From contig NZ_CAJZAG010000004.1 in the NCBI RefSeq assembly GCF_914271485.1, forward strand, positions 310,001 to 374,000: a stretch of DNA of 64,000 nucleotides, written 5' to 3'. Under the pieces are notes generated by a model that saw nothing but the letters and a program-made list of their open reading frames with translations, ran no database searches and was not told the origin of the DNA. Source of the DNA: Cupriavidus pampae. Lineage in GTDB: Bacteria; Pseudomonadota; Gammaproteobacteria; Burkholderiales; Burkholderiaceae. Positions within the stretch are counted from its first letter, which is position 1, and each line of letters starts with the position of its first letter. A program made the translations under genes and the position numbers. Of this stretch, positions 52,350-61,100 are shown piece after piece.

Positions 52350-53990
52350 TCAGGTTGCGAGCGTGTGCAGGCGTGGCGCCGTCAGTTGCGGACGCGCACG
52401 GCGCGCTGCGGCGCGATCGCCGGTTTCATCCACGATGAACGTCGCCAGCACGTCCTTGAGCATGCGCGCCTGCTCGTCGAGCGAGCGCGCGGCGGCGGCC
52501 GCTTCCTCGACCAGCGCGGCGTTCTGCTGCGTCACACCGTCCATCTGCGTGACGGCGGTGGCTACCTGACCGATGCCGCGGCTCTGCTCCGCCGACGCCG
52601 TGGAAATCTCGCGCATGATCTGCGTGACGTTGTGCACCGCCTGCGTGACGTCGGTCATCGCGACGCCCGCCTGCTGCACGTAGCCGGAGCCCGCATGCAC
52701 GCGATCCACCGAACGGTCGATCAGTTCCTTGATCTCCTTGGCCGCGGTGGACGAACGTTGCGCGAGGCTGCGCACTTCACCGGCCACCACCGCGAAGCCG
52801 CGGCCCTGTTCGCCGGCACGCGCCGCTTCCACCGCCGCGTTGAGCGCGAGGATATTGGTCTGGAACGCAATGCCCTCGATGATCGCGATGATGTCGGCGA
52901 TCTTGGCCGAGCTCTGCGAAATCTCGTCCATGGTCGCGATCACGCGGCTCACCACCTCGCTGCCCTGCGTGGCCTTGTCGGAGGCGTCGCTGGCCAGTGA
53001 CGCCGCATGCGAGGCGTTGTCGGCATTGAGCTTCACGGTACCGCTGATCTGCTCCATGCTCGCGGCGGTTTCCTCGAGCGATGCGGCCTGCTGTTCGGTG
53101 CGCGCGGACAGATCCATATTGCCGCTGGCAATCTCGCCGGCGGCGCCGGTGATGGTATCGGCCGACTGGCGGATATGTCGCACGGTGCCCGACAGTTCGT
53201 GCTGCATGCTGGCCAGCGCACGCTGCAGCGTGCCGATCTCGTTGTCGCCAAAGTCGCCATTGATCGCGCGCGCGGTCTCGCGCAGATCACCGGCGGCCAT
53301 GCGGGCCATGTCGTCGGCCATCGCGCCAATCGGCTGCACCACCAGCCGCGTCATCGCCGCGCGCAGCGCCAGGCTGATTACCAGCGCTGCCAGCGCGCAG
53401 AAGGCCAGCACGATATTGACGATGCGCGTGTCATGCTCGGCCGCCGTGTGGCGCGCCTGCGCGCGCGAGGCCGTATAGCGCTGCAGCGGCTGCGACAGCT
53501 CGTCCACCTGCTTGTAGAGCGGGCTGCTGAACTCGAGCTGGATGCGTGTATAGCTCTCGAAATCCTTGGCGTCGAGGGCATTGAACTCGGGCATGATGCC
53601 CTTGTCCATCATCGCCTTGTGCTTGGCGTCGGCATCGTCGAGCAGAGCCTTGCCTTCGCCGGTGGCGGGCACGGCGACAAAGGCATCCCATTGCTTCTGC
53701 GACTCCGCGCAGTATTCGCGCGCGGCGGCCAGCTGCTTGGCGGCCGGACCATCCTGACCGTCGCCGGTCAGCGTCTGGTAACGGTTCTTGGCCGAGCGGC
53801 AGCGCAACAGCATCTCGGAGCTCCGGCCAAGCGCCGTCATGGCGATCATGTCCTGCTCGTACATCGCGTTGAGCGCGTTGCCCGAGCGCTGCAGCGCGAT
53901 GAATGCGCATGCGCCCACGATGAGCACGAGCGCCAGAAACACGGCTGTCACGATTGACAGTCCGGTGCGAATCGAAAGGTTCTTCAGCAT
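52350..53990 (-). CDS. Methyl-accepting chemotaxis protein (Tar-like four-helix sensor)
   Basis: 546 residues. TM1 is near residues 8-32 (SIVTAVFLALVLIVGACAFI); a periplasmic four-helix-bundle sensor of about 155 residues follows, then TM2 near residue 190 and HAMP. The signalling hairpin tip is in EGIAFQTNILALNAAVEAAR followed by EQGRGFAVVAGEVRSLAQRS. The C terminus PRLHTLAT lacks the NWETF tether for CheR/CheB. The start at 53990 (MLKNLSIRTG) is preferred over 54077 because the candidate FliA promoter at 54022-54048 lies in between. Confidence 0.94.
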   Translation of the reverse strand: MLKNLSIRTGLSIVTAVFLALVLIVGACAFIALQRSGNALNAMYEQDMIAMTALGRSSEMLLRCRSAKNRYQTLTGDGQDGPAAKQLAAAREYCAESQKQWDAFVAVPATGEGKALLDDADAKHKAMMDKGIMPEFNALDAKDFESYTRIQLEFSSPLYKQVDELSQPLQRYTASRAQARHTAAEHDTRIVNIVLAFCALAALVISLALRAAMTRLVVQPIGAMADDMARMAAGDLRETARAINGDFGDNEIGTLQRALASMQHELSGTVRHIRQSADTITGAAGEIASGNMDLSARTEQQAASLEETAASMEQISGTVKLNADNASHAASLASDASDKATQGSEVVSRVIATMDEISQSSAKIADIIAIIEGIAFQTNILALNAAVEAARAGEQGRGFAVVAGEVRSLAQRSSTAAKEIKELIDRSVDRVHAGSGYVQQAGVAMTDVTQAVHNVTQIMREISTASAEQSRGIGQVATAVTQMDGVTQQNAALVEEAAAAARSLDEQARMLKDVLATFIVDETGDRAAARRARPQLTAPRLHTLAT

Positions 53991-54021
53991 TACGGTTTCC
54001 CGCCAGTCAAACATGAAGATG

Positions 54022-54048
54022 TTTACGGCAGCTAGTGGAAAACCCTTA
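54022..54048 (-). promoter_or_regulatory. Candidate FliA (sigma28) promoter for the chemoreceptor
   Basis: Read on the minus strand: TAAGGGTT, 11 bp, GCCGTAAA. Each half matches the E. coli flagellar consensus TAAAGTTT-N11-GCCGATAA at 6 of 8 positions with the exact spacing. It lies 32 bp upstream of the chemoreceptor start. Confidence 0.55.
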
Positions 54049-54120
54049 GTTATTTTTTGCATCGAAACCGAATGCATGTACTGTGCTGCGGTGAGCTTTC
54101 ACACTGCTTTCAACGCGTGA

Positions 54121-54150
54121 AAGAAAAAGGGCGCCACTCGCGCGGCGCCC
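54121..54150 (-). terminator. Rho-independent terminator of the liv operon
   Basis: On the minus strand, GGGCGCC, an 8-base loop, GGCGCCC, then TTTTTCTT. It lies about 100 bp after the livK-type stop at 54253. It is the clearest intrinsic terminator in the window. The rest of the 262-bp gap 53991-54252 contains the FliA-like promoter and no gene. Confidence 0.75.
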
Positions 54151-54252
54151 TCGTTCCCCTCTCTCTCACTTTGCTACCTCTACTGCATCGAGCCGGCTCG
54201 AGCCGGTCTTTCCCTCCGTCGACTTGTCTTCCCGTATTACTCTCTTCCCGTA

Positions 54253-55404
54253 TTACCTGGCGAGCTCCGACAGCCGCACCGGCTTGATCTTGCCGTTCTG
54301 CACCCAGCCCACCACGGTGTCGGCAACGGTGCCGCCCTTGGCATCGAGCCCTTCCACTTCGTTGGGGTTGGCGTCCTTCGGCAGTGCCTTGAATGCGTCG
54401 GCCATCTTCGCGCGGATAGCGGTGGCGTCGCTGGTGCTGTTCGCGAGCTTCATCGCGCCGACCAGTGCATACACGGCGGTGTAGTTCAGCGACATCTCGG
54501 TGGTGGCGTCGCGGCCGTCGTGGGCCTTGCGATAGCGCGTGTTGTACGCCTGCGTGACCGGGCGCGCATCGTTGACCAGAGGCATGACGCCGATCGATCC
54601 TTCGAGCATCGCCAGCCCGTTGGTCACCTTGGCCATCTCGTCCATCTTGGCCTGATCCATGATGATGAAGCCGCCCTTGAAGCCGAGTTCGCGCGCCTGC
54701 TTCACCACCAGCGCGGTCGGCTCCGACGGGCCGCCGATAAACATCACGTCGGGCTTGTCGGCAATCGCGCGCGATACGCCGGTGTAGAAGTCGGTGGCCT
54801 TGGTGTATGACATCGGGTTGTTGCCGACGACCTTGCCGCCCGCGCCTTCCCACGCGGGCACAAATGCCTGCACCCAGGCTTTGGCGTAATCATGATCGGC
54901 CGGCACCAGCGCCACGTTCTTGCCGTAGCGCTTCATCTGCGCCTTGATAAACGGATCGATATAGCCGGTGTATGCGGGCGGGATGCGGATCGTGAGCTTG
55001 TTGCCGGCATCGGTGATGCGCGGCACGCTCGAGTACGCCATCACGAGGAACTTCTCCTGCTCGTTGAACGCCTGCAGCGCGAAGATGCCGCCTGAGTGCG
55101 GCACGAACACCGCCGGCACCTTGTGTTGTTGCACCAGACGCCGCGCATTGATCGCGGCCTCGGCCGGCGCGTACTTGTCGTCGAGCGCCACCACCTCGAA
55201 CTTCACCTTCCTGCCGCCGATCTCGGGGCCGGACGCATTGATCTCGTCCACCGCCATCTGCACGCCGGACAGCACGTTCTTGCCATACAGCGCGGCACCG
55301 CCCGAGAGCGGACCGGTATAGCCGAGCTTGACGACTTCCTGCGCGAGCGCCGGCATGGCGACCAGCAGTGCCGCCACGGCGGCGCCAACGGTTTTCATGA
55401 TCAT
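54253..55404 (-). CDS. livK: Branched-chain amino acid-type ABC transporter substrate-binding protein
   Basis: 383 residues. AAGGAGACAACT precedes ATG at 55404. Signal peptide MIMKTVGAAVAALLVAMPAL ends at AQEVVKLG. The periplasmic binding fold type 1 shows YTGPLSGGAALYGKNVLSG and AYSSVPRITDAGNKL, with the Liv/aromatic-acid receptor family order. It is last in the liv operon, after the two ATPases. Such systems often import aromatic or aliphatic carboxylates rather than leucine, and the adjacent IclR-SDR pair fits a catabolic substrate. Confidence 0.92.
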   Translation of the reverse strand: MIMKTVGAAVAALLVAMPALAQEVVKLGYTGPLSGGAALYGKNVLSGVQMAVDEINASGPEIGGRKVKFEVVALDDKYAPAEAAINARRLVQQHKVPAVFVPHSGGIFALQAFNEQEKFLVMAYSSVPRITDAGNKLTIRIPPAYTGYIDPFIKAQMKRYGKNVALVPADHDYAKAWVQAFVPAWEGAGGKVVGNNPMSYTKATDFYTGVSRAIADKPDVMFIGGPSEPTALVVKQARELGFKGGFIIMDQAKMDEMAKVTNGLAMLEGSIGVMPLVNDARPVTQAYNTRYRKAHDGRDATTEMSLNYTAVYALVGAMKLANSTSDATAIRAKMADAFKALPKDANPNEVEGLDAKGGTVADTVVGWVQNGKIKPVRLSELAR

Positions 55405-55465
55405 AGTTGTCTCCTTGTCGTTATGGTGTGCGTTGTTTGACTCAACCGCCGCTTCAACCGCCGCT

Positions 55466-56173
55466 TCAACCCCCGATATACGCCTTGCGAATCCCCTCGT
55501 CCTTCAGCAGCGTGTCGCGATCGCCCTCCATCACGATGCGTCCGCTTTCGATGACGTACGCGCGGTGCGCGATGCCCAGCGCCGCGTACGCGTTCTGTTC
55601 GGCGAGCAGCACAGTGGTGCCCGCGCGATTGATGCGCTGGATCACCTCGAACATCTGCTTCACCACCAGCGGCGCGAGCCCCAGCGACGGTTCGTCGAGC
55701 AGCAGCGCGCGCGGCCGACTCATCAGCGCGCGGCCCAGCGCGACCATCTGCTGCTGGCCGCCCGACAGGGAGCCGGCCGCATCGTCGCGCTTCTGATGCA
55801 GGATCGGGAACAGTTCGTAGACTTCGTCGAGCGACCGCCTGATGCCGGCACCATCGCGCCGGTGCACGTAAGCGCCGAGCGTCAGGTTCTTCTGCACCGT
55901 CATCGCGGGAAACAGCTTGCGGCCTTCGGGGCAGTGCACGAGCCCCGCCTGCACGATCTGCGAGGGCTTCATGCCTGACAACTCGCGGCCGTCGAAGCGC
56001 ATGCTGCCGCCACTGGTGCGATGGATGCCGCTCATGGCCAGAAAAATCGAACTCTTGCCCGCGCCATTGGCGCCAAGCAGTACCACCAGTTCGCCCGCGC
56101 CCGCCTGAAGCGAGACGTTTTCCAACGCGCGGAAGCTGCCGTATGACAGCGAGACCCGTTCAAGCTGCAGCAT
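55466..56173 (-). CDS. livF: Liv-type ABC transporter ATP-binding protein LivF
   Basis: 235 residues. Walker A is LLGANGAGKSSIF, the signature is AGSLSGGQQQMVALGRAL and Walker B is ALLLDEPSLGLAP. It starts inside the end of livG (14-bp overlap) at 56173; a longer frame from 56212 is not needed. Confidence 0.94.
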   Translation of the reverse strand: MLQLERVSLSYGSFRALENVSLQAGAGELVVLLGANGAGKSSIFLAMSGIHRTSGGSMRFDGRELSGMKPSQIVQAGLVHCPEGRKLFPAMTVQKNLTLGAYVHRRDGAGIRRSLDEVYELFPILHQKRDDAAGSLSGGQQQMVALGRALMSRPRALLLDEPSLGLAPLVVKQMFEVIQRINRAGTTVLLAEQNAYAALGIAHRAYVIESGRIVMEGDRDTLLKDEGIRKAYIGG

Positions 56174-56954
56174 GTTCGGCTCCCAACGTATCGGTACCCA
56201 CAGGATCGGCACCCAAATACGCTTCGATGACCTGCGGATCGCGCTGGATCTGCGCGGGCGTACCCTCGGCGATCTTCTGCCCGTAGTTGAGCACCATAAT
56301 CCGGTCGGCGATGCGCATGATCATGTCCATCTTGTGTTCGATCAGGCAGACCGTCTTGCCATGGCGCACCATCTTGCGGATCAGTTCGGCCAGCCCGACG
56401 GTCTCCTCGGGATTCACGCCGCCGGCGGGCTCATCGAGCAGCAGCAGTTCCGGATCGGTGGCCCAGGCCAGTGCGAAGGCCACGCGCTTGCGCGCCTCCT
56501 GTGTGATATCGCCGGCGAGTTCGTGGGACAGATGCGAGAGCCCGACGAAATCGAGCGCGGCTTCAGCTTTGTCGCGGCAACGCCGCTCTTCGTCGCGCAG
56601 CCGTCGCGTGCGCAACAGCACGTCGGCCAGGCCGGACTGCGTGCGCAGGCGGTGGCCAACGATGAGGTTGTCGAGCACGGTGGCACGATCGAACAACGAG
56701 GTAGCCTGGAACGTGCGCGCCACGCCGAGTTGCGCGATGCGGTCCGCGCGCAGGCCCGCGACGTCGGTACCCTTGAACCGGATCTGGCCCGAGGTGGGCG
56801 CGTGCGTGCCCGCGATCAGGTTGAAGAACGTGGTCTTGCCCGCGCCGTTGGGACCGATGATCGCGTTGATATGGCCGGCTTCGAATGTCACCGAGACATC
56901 GCCAACCGCGGTCAGCCCGCCGAAGGTCTTGGTCAGGTTGCGCACCTCAAGCAT
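56160..56954 (-). CDS. livG: Liv-type ABC transporter ATP-binding protein LivG, unusual signature motif
   Basis: 264 residues. Walker A is IGPNGAGKTTFFN and Walker B is LLLLDEPAGGVNP. The ABC signature, normally LSYGxQR or LSGGQ, is replaced by AGDITQEARKRVAFALAWA. That may be a lineage trait rather than inactivation, because the other motifs are intact and the partner LivF is canonical. The start at 56954 lies 8 bp inside livM. Confidence 0.92.
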   Translation of the reverse strand: MLEVRNLTKTFGGLTAVGDVSVTFEAGHINAIIGPNGAGKTTFFNLIAGTHAPTSGQIRFKGTDVAGLRADRIAQLGVARTFQATSLFDRATVLDNLIVGHRLRTQSGLADVLLRTRRLRDEERRCRDKAEAALDFVGLSHLSHELAGDITQEARKRVAFALAWATDPELLLLDEPAGGVNPEETVGLAELIRKMVRHGKTVCLIEHKMDMIMRIADRIMVLNYGQKIAEGTPAQIQRDPQVIEAYLGADPVGTDTLGAEHAAA

Positions 56955-58014
56955 GATCGACTCCGTGATGGGCGGTGACAGGGGCGGTGACAGGGGCAGT
57001 GGCGATGGTGGGCTGTGCGCTGGCACTGGATTGCGCTTCGCGTGCCTCGCGCGTGGACTGGCGGCGCAACGCGGCCGCGCGGCGGGCGCTGCGCGCGAGG
57101 TACGCGCCGACGATGCCCTCGGGGAAGAAGATGATCAGCAGCACCAGCACCGGACCGAACACCAGCATGCGGTAGTCCTGCAGGAACTGCAGCGTCTGCG
57201 TGACCCATGGCACCAGCACCGAGCCCAGCAGCGGTCCGAGCAGCGTGCCGGTGCCACCCACCAGCATCGCCATCACCATATCGAAGGTCAGGTCGGTGCG
57301 CGCGATATCCGGGCCAAGAAAGCGCACCTGCCCCGCGTAGAGCGCTCCGGCAAAGCCCGCGTAGCCGACCGACAGCACGAACGACAGCATCTTGGTGCGC
57401 ATCAGGTTGATGCCGAGCGCCTCGGCCAGCATGTCGCTGTTGCGCACGGCCATAAAGCTGCGGCCGAGCAGCGACGTGACGATGCGATGCATGACGAACG
57501 TGCCCACCACGAGGAAGGCCAGCACGAGGTAGTACTGCGCGGTGACGCTGTCGAACGCGAGCGGGCCGATTGGGGCGGGCACCGGAATGCCGATCAGGCC
57601 GACCGCGCCGTGCGTGACCGCCTCCCACTTCTCGATCACGAGGTAGATGATGTAGCCGATGCACATCGTGAAGATGGCGAAGTAATGCCCCTTGAGCCGC
57701 AGCGATACCGCGCCCACCACGACACCGACCGCCATGCAGAGGCAGCCCGACAGCGCGAACGCCAGCCAGAACGGCACGCCGTGATCGACCGTAAGGACCC
57801 CTAGCGTGTACGCGCCAATGGCCATGAAGCCGCCATGCGCGAGGTTGAGCTGGCCCGTATATCCGGTCAGCAGATTCAGCCCCAGCGTGGCGATCGCATA
57901 GATAAACGCGAGCGTCGTGACGGTCAGGTAATAGCTGTTGGGCACGCACAGCGGAAACGCGATGGCGATGGCCAGCAGCAGGGCCCAGCCGGCCTTGCCT
58001 TGCAGTGATGTCAT
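56947..58014 (-). CDS. livM: Liv-type ABC transporter permease LivM
   Basis: 355 residues with about nine membrane helices: YYLTVTTLAFIYAIATLGLN, then LLTGYTGQLNLAHGGFMAIG, the conserved EAA-like loop. The C-terminal tail is rich in Ala/Thr/Pro. The start MTSLQGKAGWALLLAIAIAF at 58014 is 11 bp after livH; the long frame to 58683 is a shadow of livH. Confidence 0.94.
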   Translation of the reverse strand: MTSLQGKAGWALLLAIAIAFPLCVPNSYYLTVTTLAFIYAIATLGLNLLTGYTGQLNLAHGGFMAIGAYTLGVLTVDHGVPFWLAFALSGCLCMAVGVVVGAVSLRLKGHYFAIFTMCIGYIIYLVIEKWEAVTHGAVGLIGIPVPAPIGPLAFDSVTAQYYLVLAFLVVGTFVMHRIVTSLLGRSFMAVRNSDMLAEALGINLMRTKMLSFVLSVGYAGFAGALYAGQVRFLGPDIARTDLTFDMVMAMLVGGTGTLLGPLLGSVLVPWVTQTLQFLQDYRMLVFGPVLVLLIIFFPEGIVGAYLARSARRAAALRRQSTREAREAQSSASAQPTIATAPVTAPVTAHHGVDHA

Positions 58015-58025
58015 GGTGGGACTCC

Positions 58026-58895
58026 TCAGGCCATGCGGCCCGCGAACAATCCTTGCGGTCGCACCGAGAGAATCAGTACGAGCAGCAGGAACGCGATGAT
58101 GTCCTTGTAGTCGGTGGACACGTAGAAGCCACCGAAGCTCTCGGCCATGCCGATGATCAGGCCGCCGACGATGGCGCCGGGAATGCTGCCCATGCCGCCG
58201 AGGATGATGATCACGAACGCCTTGGTGATCACGAGGTTGCCCATGCTCGGATAGACGAGGTTGATCGGCGCATACAGCGTGGCCGCCACCGCCGCGAGCG
58301 CACCCGAGATCGCGAACACCAGCAGCGTGACGCGGGTGGCATCGATGCCGACCAGCGCGGCGCCCTCGCGGTTCTGCGCCATGGCGATGATGGTGGAGCC
58401 GGTGACCGTGCGCGTGAGGAACAGGTGCAGCAGCACCATCAGGCCGAAGGCCGCGACGATGATCAGCAACCGCTGCATCGGCGCGGTCAGGCCAAAAGGC
58501 TCGACTAACAGCACAACCATCTGGCCATAGGGCGTGGGCATGCGGTGGAAGTCCGCGCCCCACAGCGCCTGCGCGCCGGCTTCGAGGAACAGCAGAATGC
58601 CGATGGCGGCAATCATGTCGTGCACCTCGGGCGCATTGCGCAGCGGATGGAACACCAGGCGATCGGCCAGCATCGACAGGCATGCCACCGCGCCCGCCGC
58701 CGCGAGCATCGCCAGCCAGTAGTTGACGCCGTACGAGGTCATCAGCACGTACGACACGTAGGCGCCGGCCATGTAGAACGCGCCGTGCGCGAAATTCGGA
58801 ACGTGCAGAATGCCGTAGACCAGCGTCAGGCCCAGGGCGACCAGGCTATACACGCCGCCCAGTGTCAGGCCGCTGAGGAACTGTTGAAAAAACAT
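58026..58895 (-). CDS. livH: Liv-type ABC transporter permease LivH
   Basis: 289 residues with about eight membrane helices. The start MFFQQFLSGLTLGGVYSLVA at 58895 is followed by ALGLTLVYGILHVPNFAHGA, the family signature. It is the first gene of the transporter operon. The upstream 395 bp carry an IclR-type operator. The fivefold set livH-M-G-F-K is complete. Confidence 0.94.
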   Translation of the reverse strand: MFFQQFLSGLTLGGVYSLVALGLTLVYGILHVPNFAHGAFYMAGAYVSYVLMTSYGVNYWLAMLAAAGAVACLSMLADRLVFHPLRNAPEVHDMIAAIGILLFLEAGAQALWGADFHRMPTPYGQMVVLLVEPFGLTAPMQRLLIIVAAFGLMVLLHLFLTRTVTGSTIIAMAQNREGAALVGIDATRVTLLVFAISGALAAVAATLYAPINLVYPSMGNLVITKAFVIIILGGMGSIPGAIVGGLIIGMAESFGGFYVSTDYKDIIAFLLLVLILSVRPQGLFAGRMA

Positions 58896-59083
58896 TGCCA
58901 CGGTCGTCTCCTTCGCTGCGTCATCGTGCGGCCTTGCGGCGCCGATGCGCGTGCTCTCCTGGTTGACCGCAGGAGTGAAGCAAGCCCGCGGTCCCGTGAC
59001 GCCGTGTTCTGGCACGGTCGTTCGTTTTTTTGTTCAGCGGACTTTTGCATAGCCGTTCGTCCAGCGTCAAGCGATATGCAGTC

Positions 59084-59104
59084 CTATTCCGCATCTCGGA
59101 ATAG
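59084..59104. promoter_or_regulatory. IclR-type operator CTATTCCG-CATCT-CGGAATAG
   Basis: Perfect 8-bp arms about a 5-bp centre in the 395-bp gap (58896-59290) between livH and the divergent IclR gene. The TTCCG...CGGAA form is typical of IclR-family sites. It should govern both directions. I see no other gene in this gap. Confidence 0.6.
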
Positions 59105-59290
59105 TCGTTTGACGAGCCTGCGCCAACGCGCGGTTTCGCCTCGGTGAAATCCCTGATTTGCGGCATCGACAGGGTGGCGGACAGTGCATCGCGTGCCCAT
59201 CGGTGCGCGACATGTATGGCGTCGATGACGTCCATTCACGTGCGACATAGCGGTAACGACATTGCGCTGCGAGATACCGGCCGAACTATC

Positions 59291-60136
59291 ATGAAGCGAT
59301 CCACTTCGATTCCGCAGCCCGTAGACGCGGCAGTCGTCTCCGGCGAGACCGTGTGTCCCGCCGACGATGGCGATCGCAACTTCGTCGGCGCGCTGGCACG
59401 CGGGCTCGAACTGCTGCGCGCGTTCGGCCCCACCGACGATTACCTCGGCAATGCGGAACTGTCGCGACGCACGGGCATTCCGCGGCCCACGGTATCGCGC
59501 CTGACCTATACGCTGGCGAGCCTCGGTTACCTCGTCTACGTGGAGGCGCACGAGAAGTACCGCGTGGGGCAGGGCGCGCTGCTGCCCGCGCATCGCTATC
59601 TGTCCGGCGCTGGCATTCGCGATATCGCGCAGCCGCTGATGCAATCGTTGGCATTGGCCACCGGCTGCACGGTGGCTTTGGCCGCGCCCGATCGACACGA
59701 CATGCTTTACCTCGAATCGTGTCAGCCGCGCGGCGGCCTCGTGATGCGGCTGACGCCCGGCTCGCGCCTGCCGATGGCGACTTCGGCGATCGGTCGCGCG
59801 TGGCTGGCGGGCCTTGACCCCGCGCGGCGCGCGGCCGTGCTGGTCGAACTCGAACGGCACTACGGAGCGCGCTGGCCAGCGCTGCGCACGAAGCTCGATC
59901 GTGCCTTGCGCGAGTACGCGCGGCGTGGCTTCTGCCTCGCGCATGCCGAGTGGGATCGCTCCGTCAGCGGCGTGGCCGCGCCCGTTCGTCTCGAGGGCGG
60001 CACCGAAGTGCTCTCGATCAATATCGGCGGCGCGTCGACGCGGCTGTCACCGGAAATTCTTGAAAGCAATCTCGGGCCACGTATTCGCGACCTCGCGCAG
60101 ACGCTGCAGCAACGGCTGTGGCATCACGCGGCCTGA
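59291..60136 (+). CDS. IclR-family transcriptional regulator of the liv/SDR genes
   Basis: 281 residues. The start MKRSTSIPQPVDAAVVSGET is at 59291; the frame from 59144 extends into the operator region. The helix-turn-helix is SRRTGIPRPTVSRLTYTLAS. The effector domain includes RLPMATSAIGRAWLAG. It is divergent from the five-gene transporter and 43 bp upstream of the SDR gene, the arrangement of a local catabolic regulator. It is a paralogue of the IclR at 32079. Confidence 0.93.
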   Translation: MKRSTSIPQPVDAAVVSGETVCPADDGDRNFVGALARGLELLRAFGPTDDYLGNAELSRRTGIPRPTVSRLTYTLASLGYLVYVEAHEKYRVGQGALLPAHRYLSGAGIRDIAQPLMQSLALATGCTVALAAPDRHDMLYLESCQPRGGLVMRLTPGSRLPMATSAIGRAWLAGLDPARRAAVLVELERHYGARWPALRTKLDRALREYARRGFCLAHAEWDRSVSGVAAPVRLEGGTEVLSINIGGASTRLSPEILESNLGPRIRDLAQTLQQRLWHHAA

Positions 60137-60179
60137 GACATTTCGTTCATCTTCATTCATCACGACAGGAGGCAATGCA

Positions 60180-60989
60180 ATGCAGCTTCGTGGCAAGACC
60201 GTCATCATTACCGGCGGCGGCGCGGGCATCGGACGCGCGCTGGTGTTCGCCGTGGTGCGCGCGGGCGCGCGCGCCGTGGCGATCGCCGATATCGACGTGG
60301 AGGGCGCGGCCGAGGTAGGCGCGATATTGAAGGCGCAGCAGCCACAATGCGATGTGCTCGCGCGACGTGTCGACGTCGCCGATCCGGCCGCGGTGAAGGC
60401 GCTCGTCGATGAGGCCACCGCGCGCTTCGGCCGTGTCGATGTGTTTATCTCGAACGCCGGCATCATGGTGCGCAAGGGGCTCGATGCCACCGACACCGAT
60501 TGGCTGCGCGCGTGGGGCGTCAACGTGCAGGCGCACGTGAATGCCGCGCAGGCCGTCATGCCGCAGATGCTCGAACGTGGCGAAGGCTACTTCGTCAACA
60601 CGGTCTCGGCCGCGGGGCTGTTGTCGCAGATCGGCTCCGCGCCGTATGCGGTGACCAAGCATGCGGCGATCGGCTTTGCCGAGTGGCTGTCCATCACGTA
60701 TGGCGACCGCGGGATTCGGGTCAGCTGCATCTGTCCGCAGGGCGTGCAGACGCGCATGCTGCTTGGCGAGGATGGCGAGCGCAAGGGGTTTCTGCAAGAG
60801 GGCTCGGTCACGCCGGAGTTCGTCGCCAGAAAGACCATCGAGGGCATGGCCGATGAGCGCTTCCTGATTCTGCCGCACCCTGAGGTGCTGGAGTACTACC
60901 GCCGCAAGGGGCAAGACTACGACCGCTGGCTGCGCGGCATGCGCCGGTTGCAGGACCAGGTGGCGAAGGAGTTCGGCATCGGCATCTGA
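60180..60989 (+). CDS. SDR-family NAD(P)-dependent oxidoreductase
   Basis: 269 residues with a canonical SDR set: VIITGGGAGIGRAL, the NNAG equivalent SNAG, Ser in NTVSAAG and YAVTKHAA for YxxxK. AGGAGGCA precedes the ATG at 60180. Unlike the SDR at 29599, all active-site residues are present. Its place downstream of IclR suggests oxidation of an alcohol or hydroxy acid taken up by the Liv system. Confidence 0.92.
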   Translation: MQLRGKTVIITGGGAGIGRALVFAVVRAGARAVAIADIDVEGAAEVGAILKAQQPQCDVLARRVDVADPAAVKALVDEATARFGRVDVFISNAGIMVRKGLDATDTDWLRAWGVNVQAHVNAAQAVMPQMLERGEGYFVNTVSAAGLLSQIGSAPYAVTKHAAIGFAEWLSITYGDRGIRVSCICPQGVQTRMLLGEDGERKGFLQEGSVTPEFVARKTIEGMADERFLILPHPEVLEYYRRKGQDYDRWLRGMRRLQDQVAKEFGIGI

Positions 60990-61056
60990 GTGAACCGCAC
61001 GGATGCAGGCGCCCCCGCATCATCCCAAGTCCCCCGACTACTACGATTCACGGGTT

Positions 61057-61082
61057 TTGCACGATAACGGTTGCACGATAAC
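61057..61082. repeat. Two direct copies of TTGCACGATAAC
   Basis: Identical 12-mers at 61057-61068 and 61071-61082, offset by 14 bp, ending 18 bp before the Bug start at 61101. They could be tandem binding sites or an artefact of local duplication. Confidence 0.7.
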
Positions 61083-61100
61083 AAGACTGGAGACTGTCTC

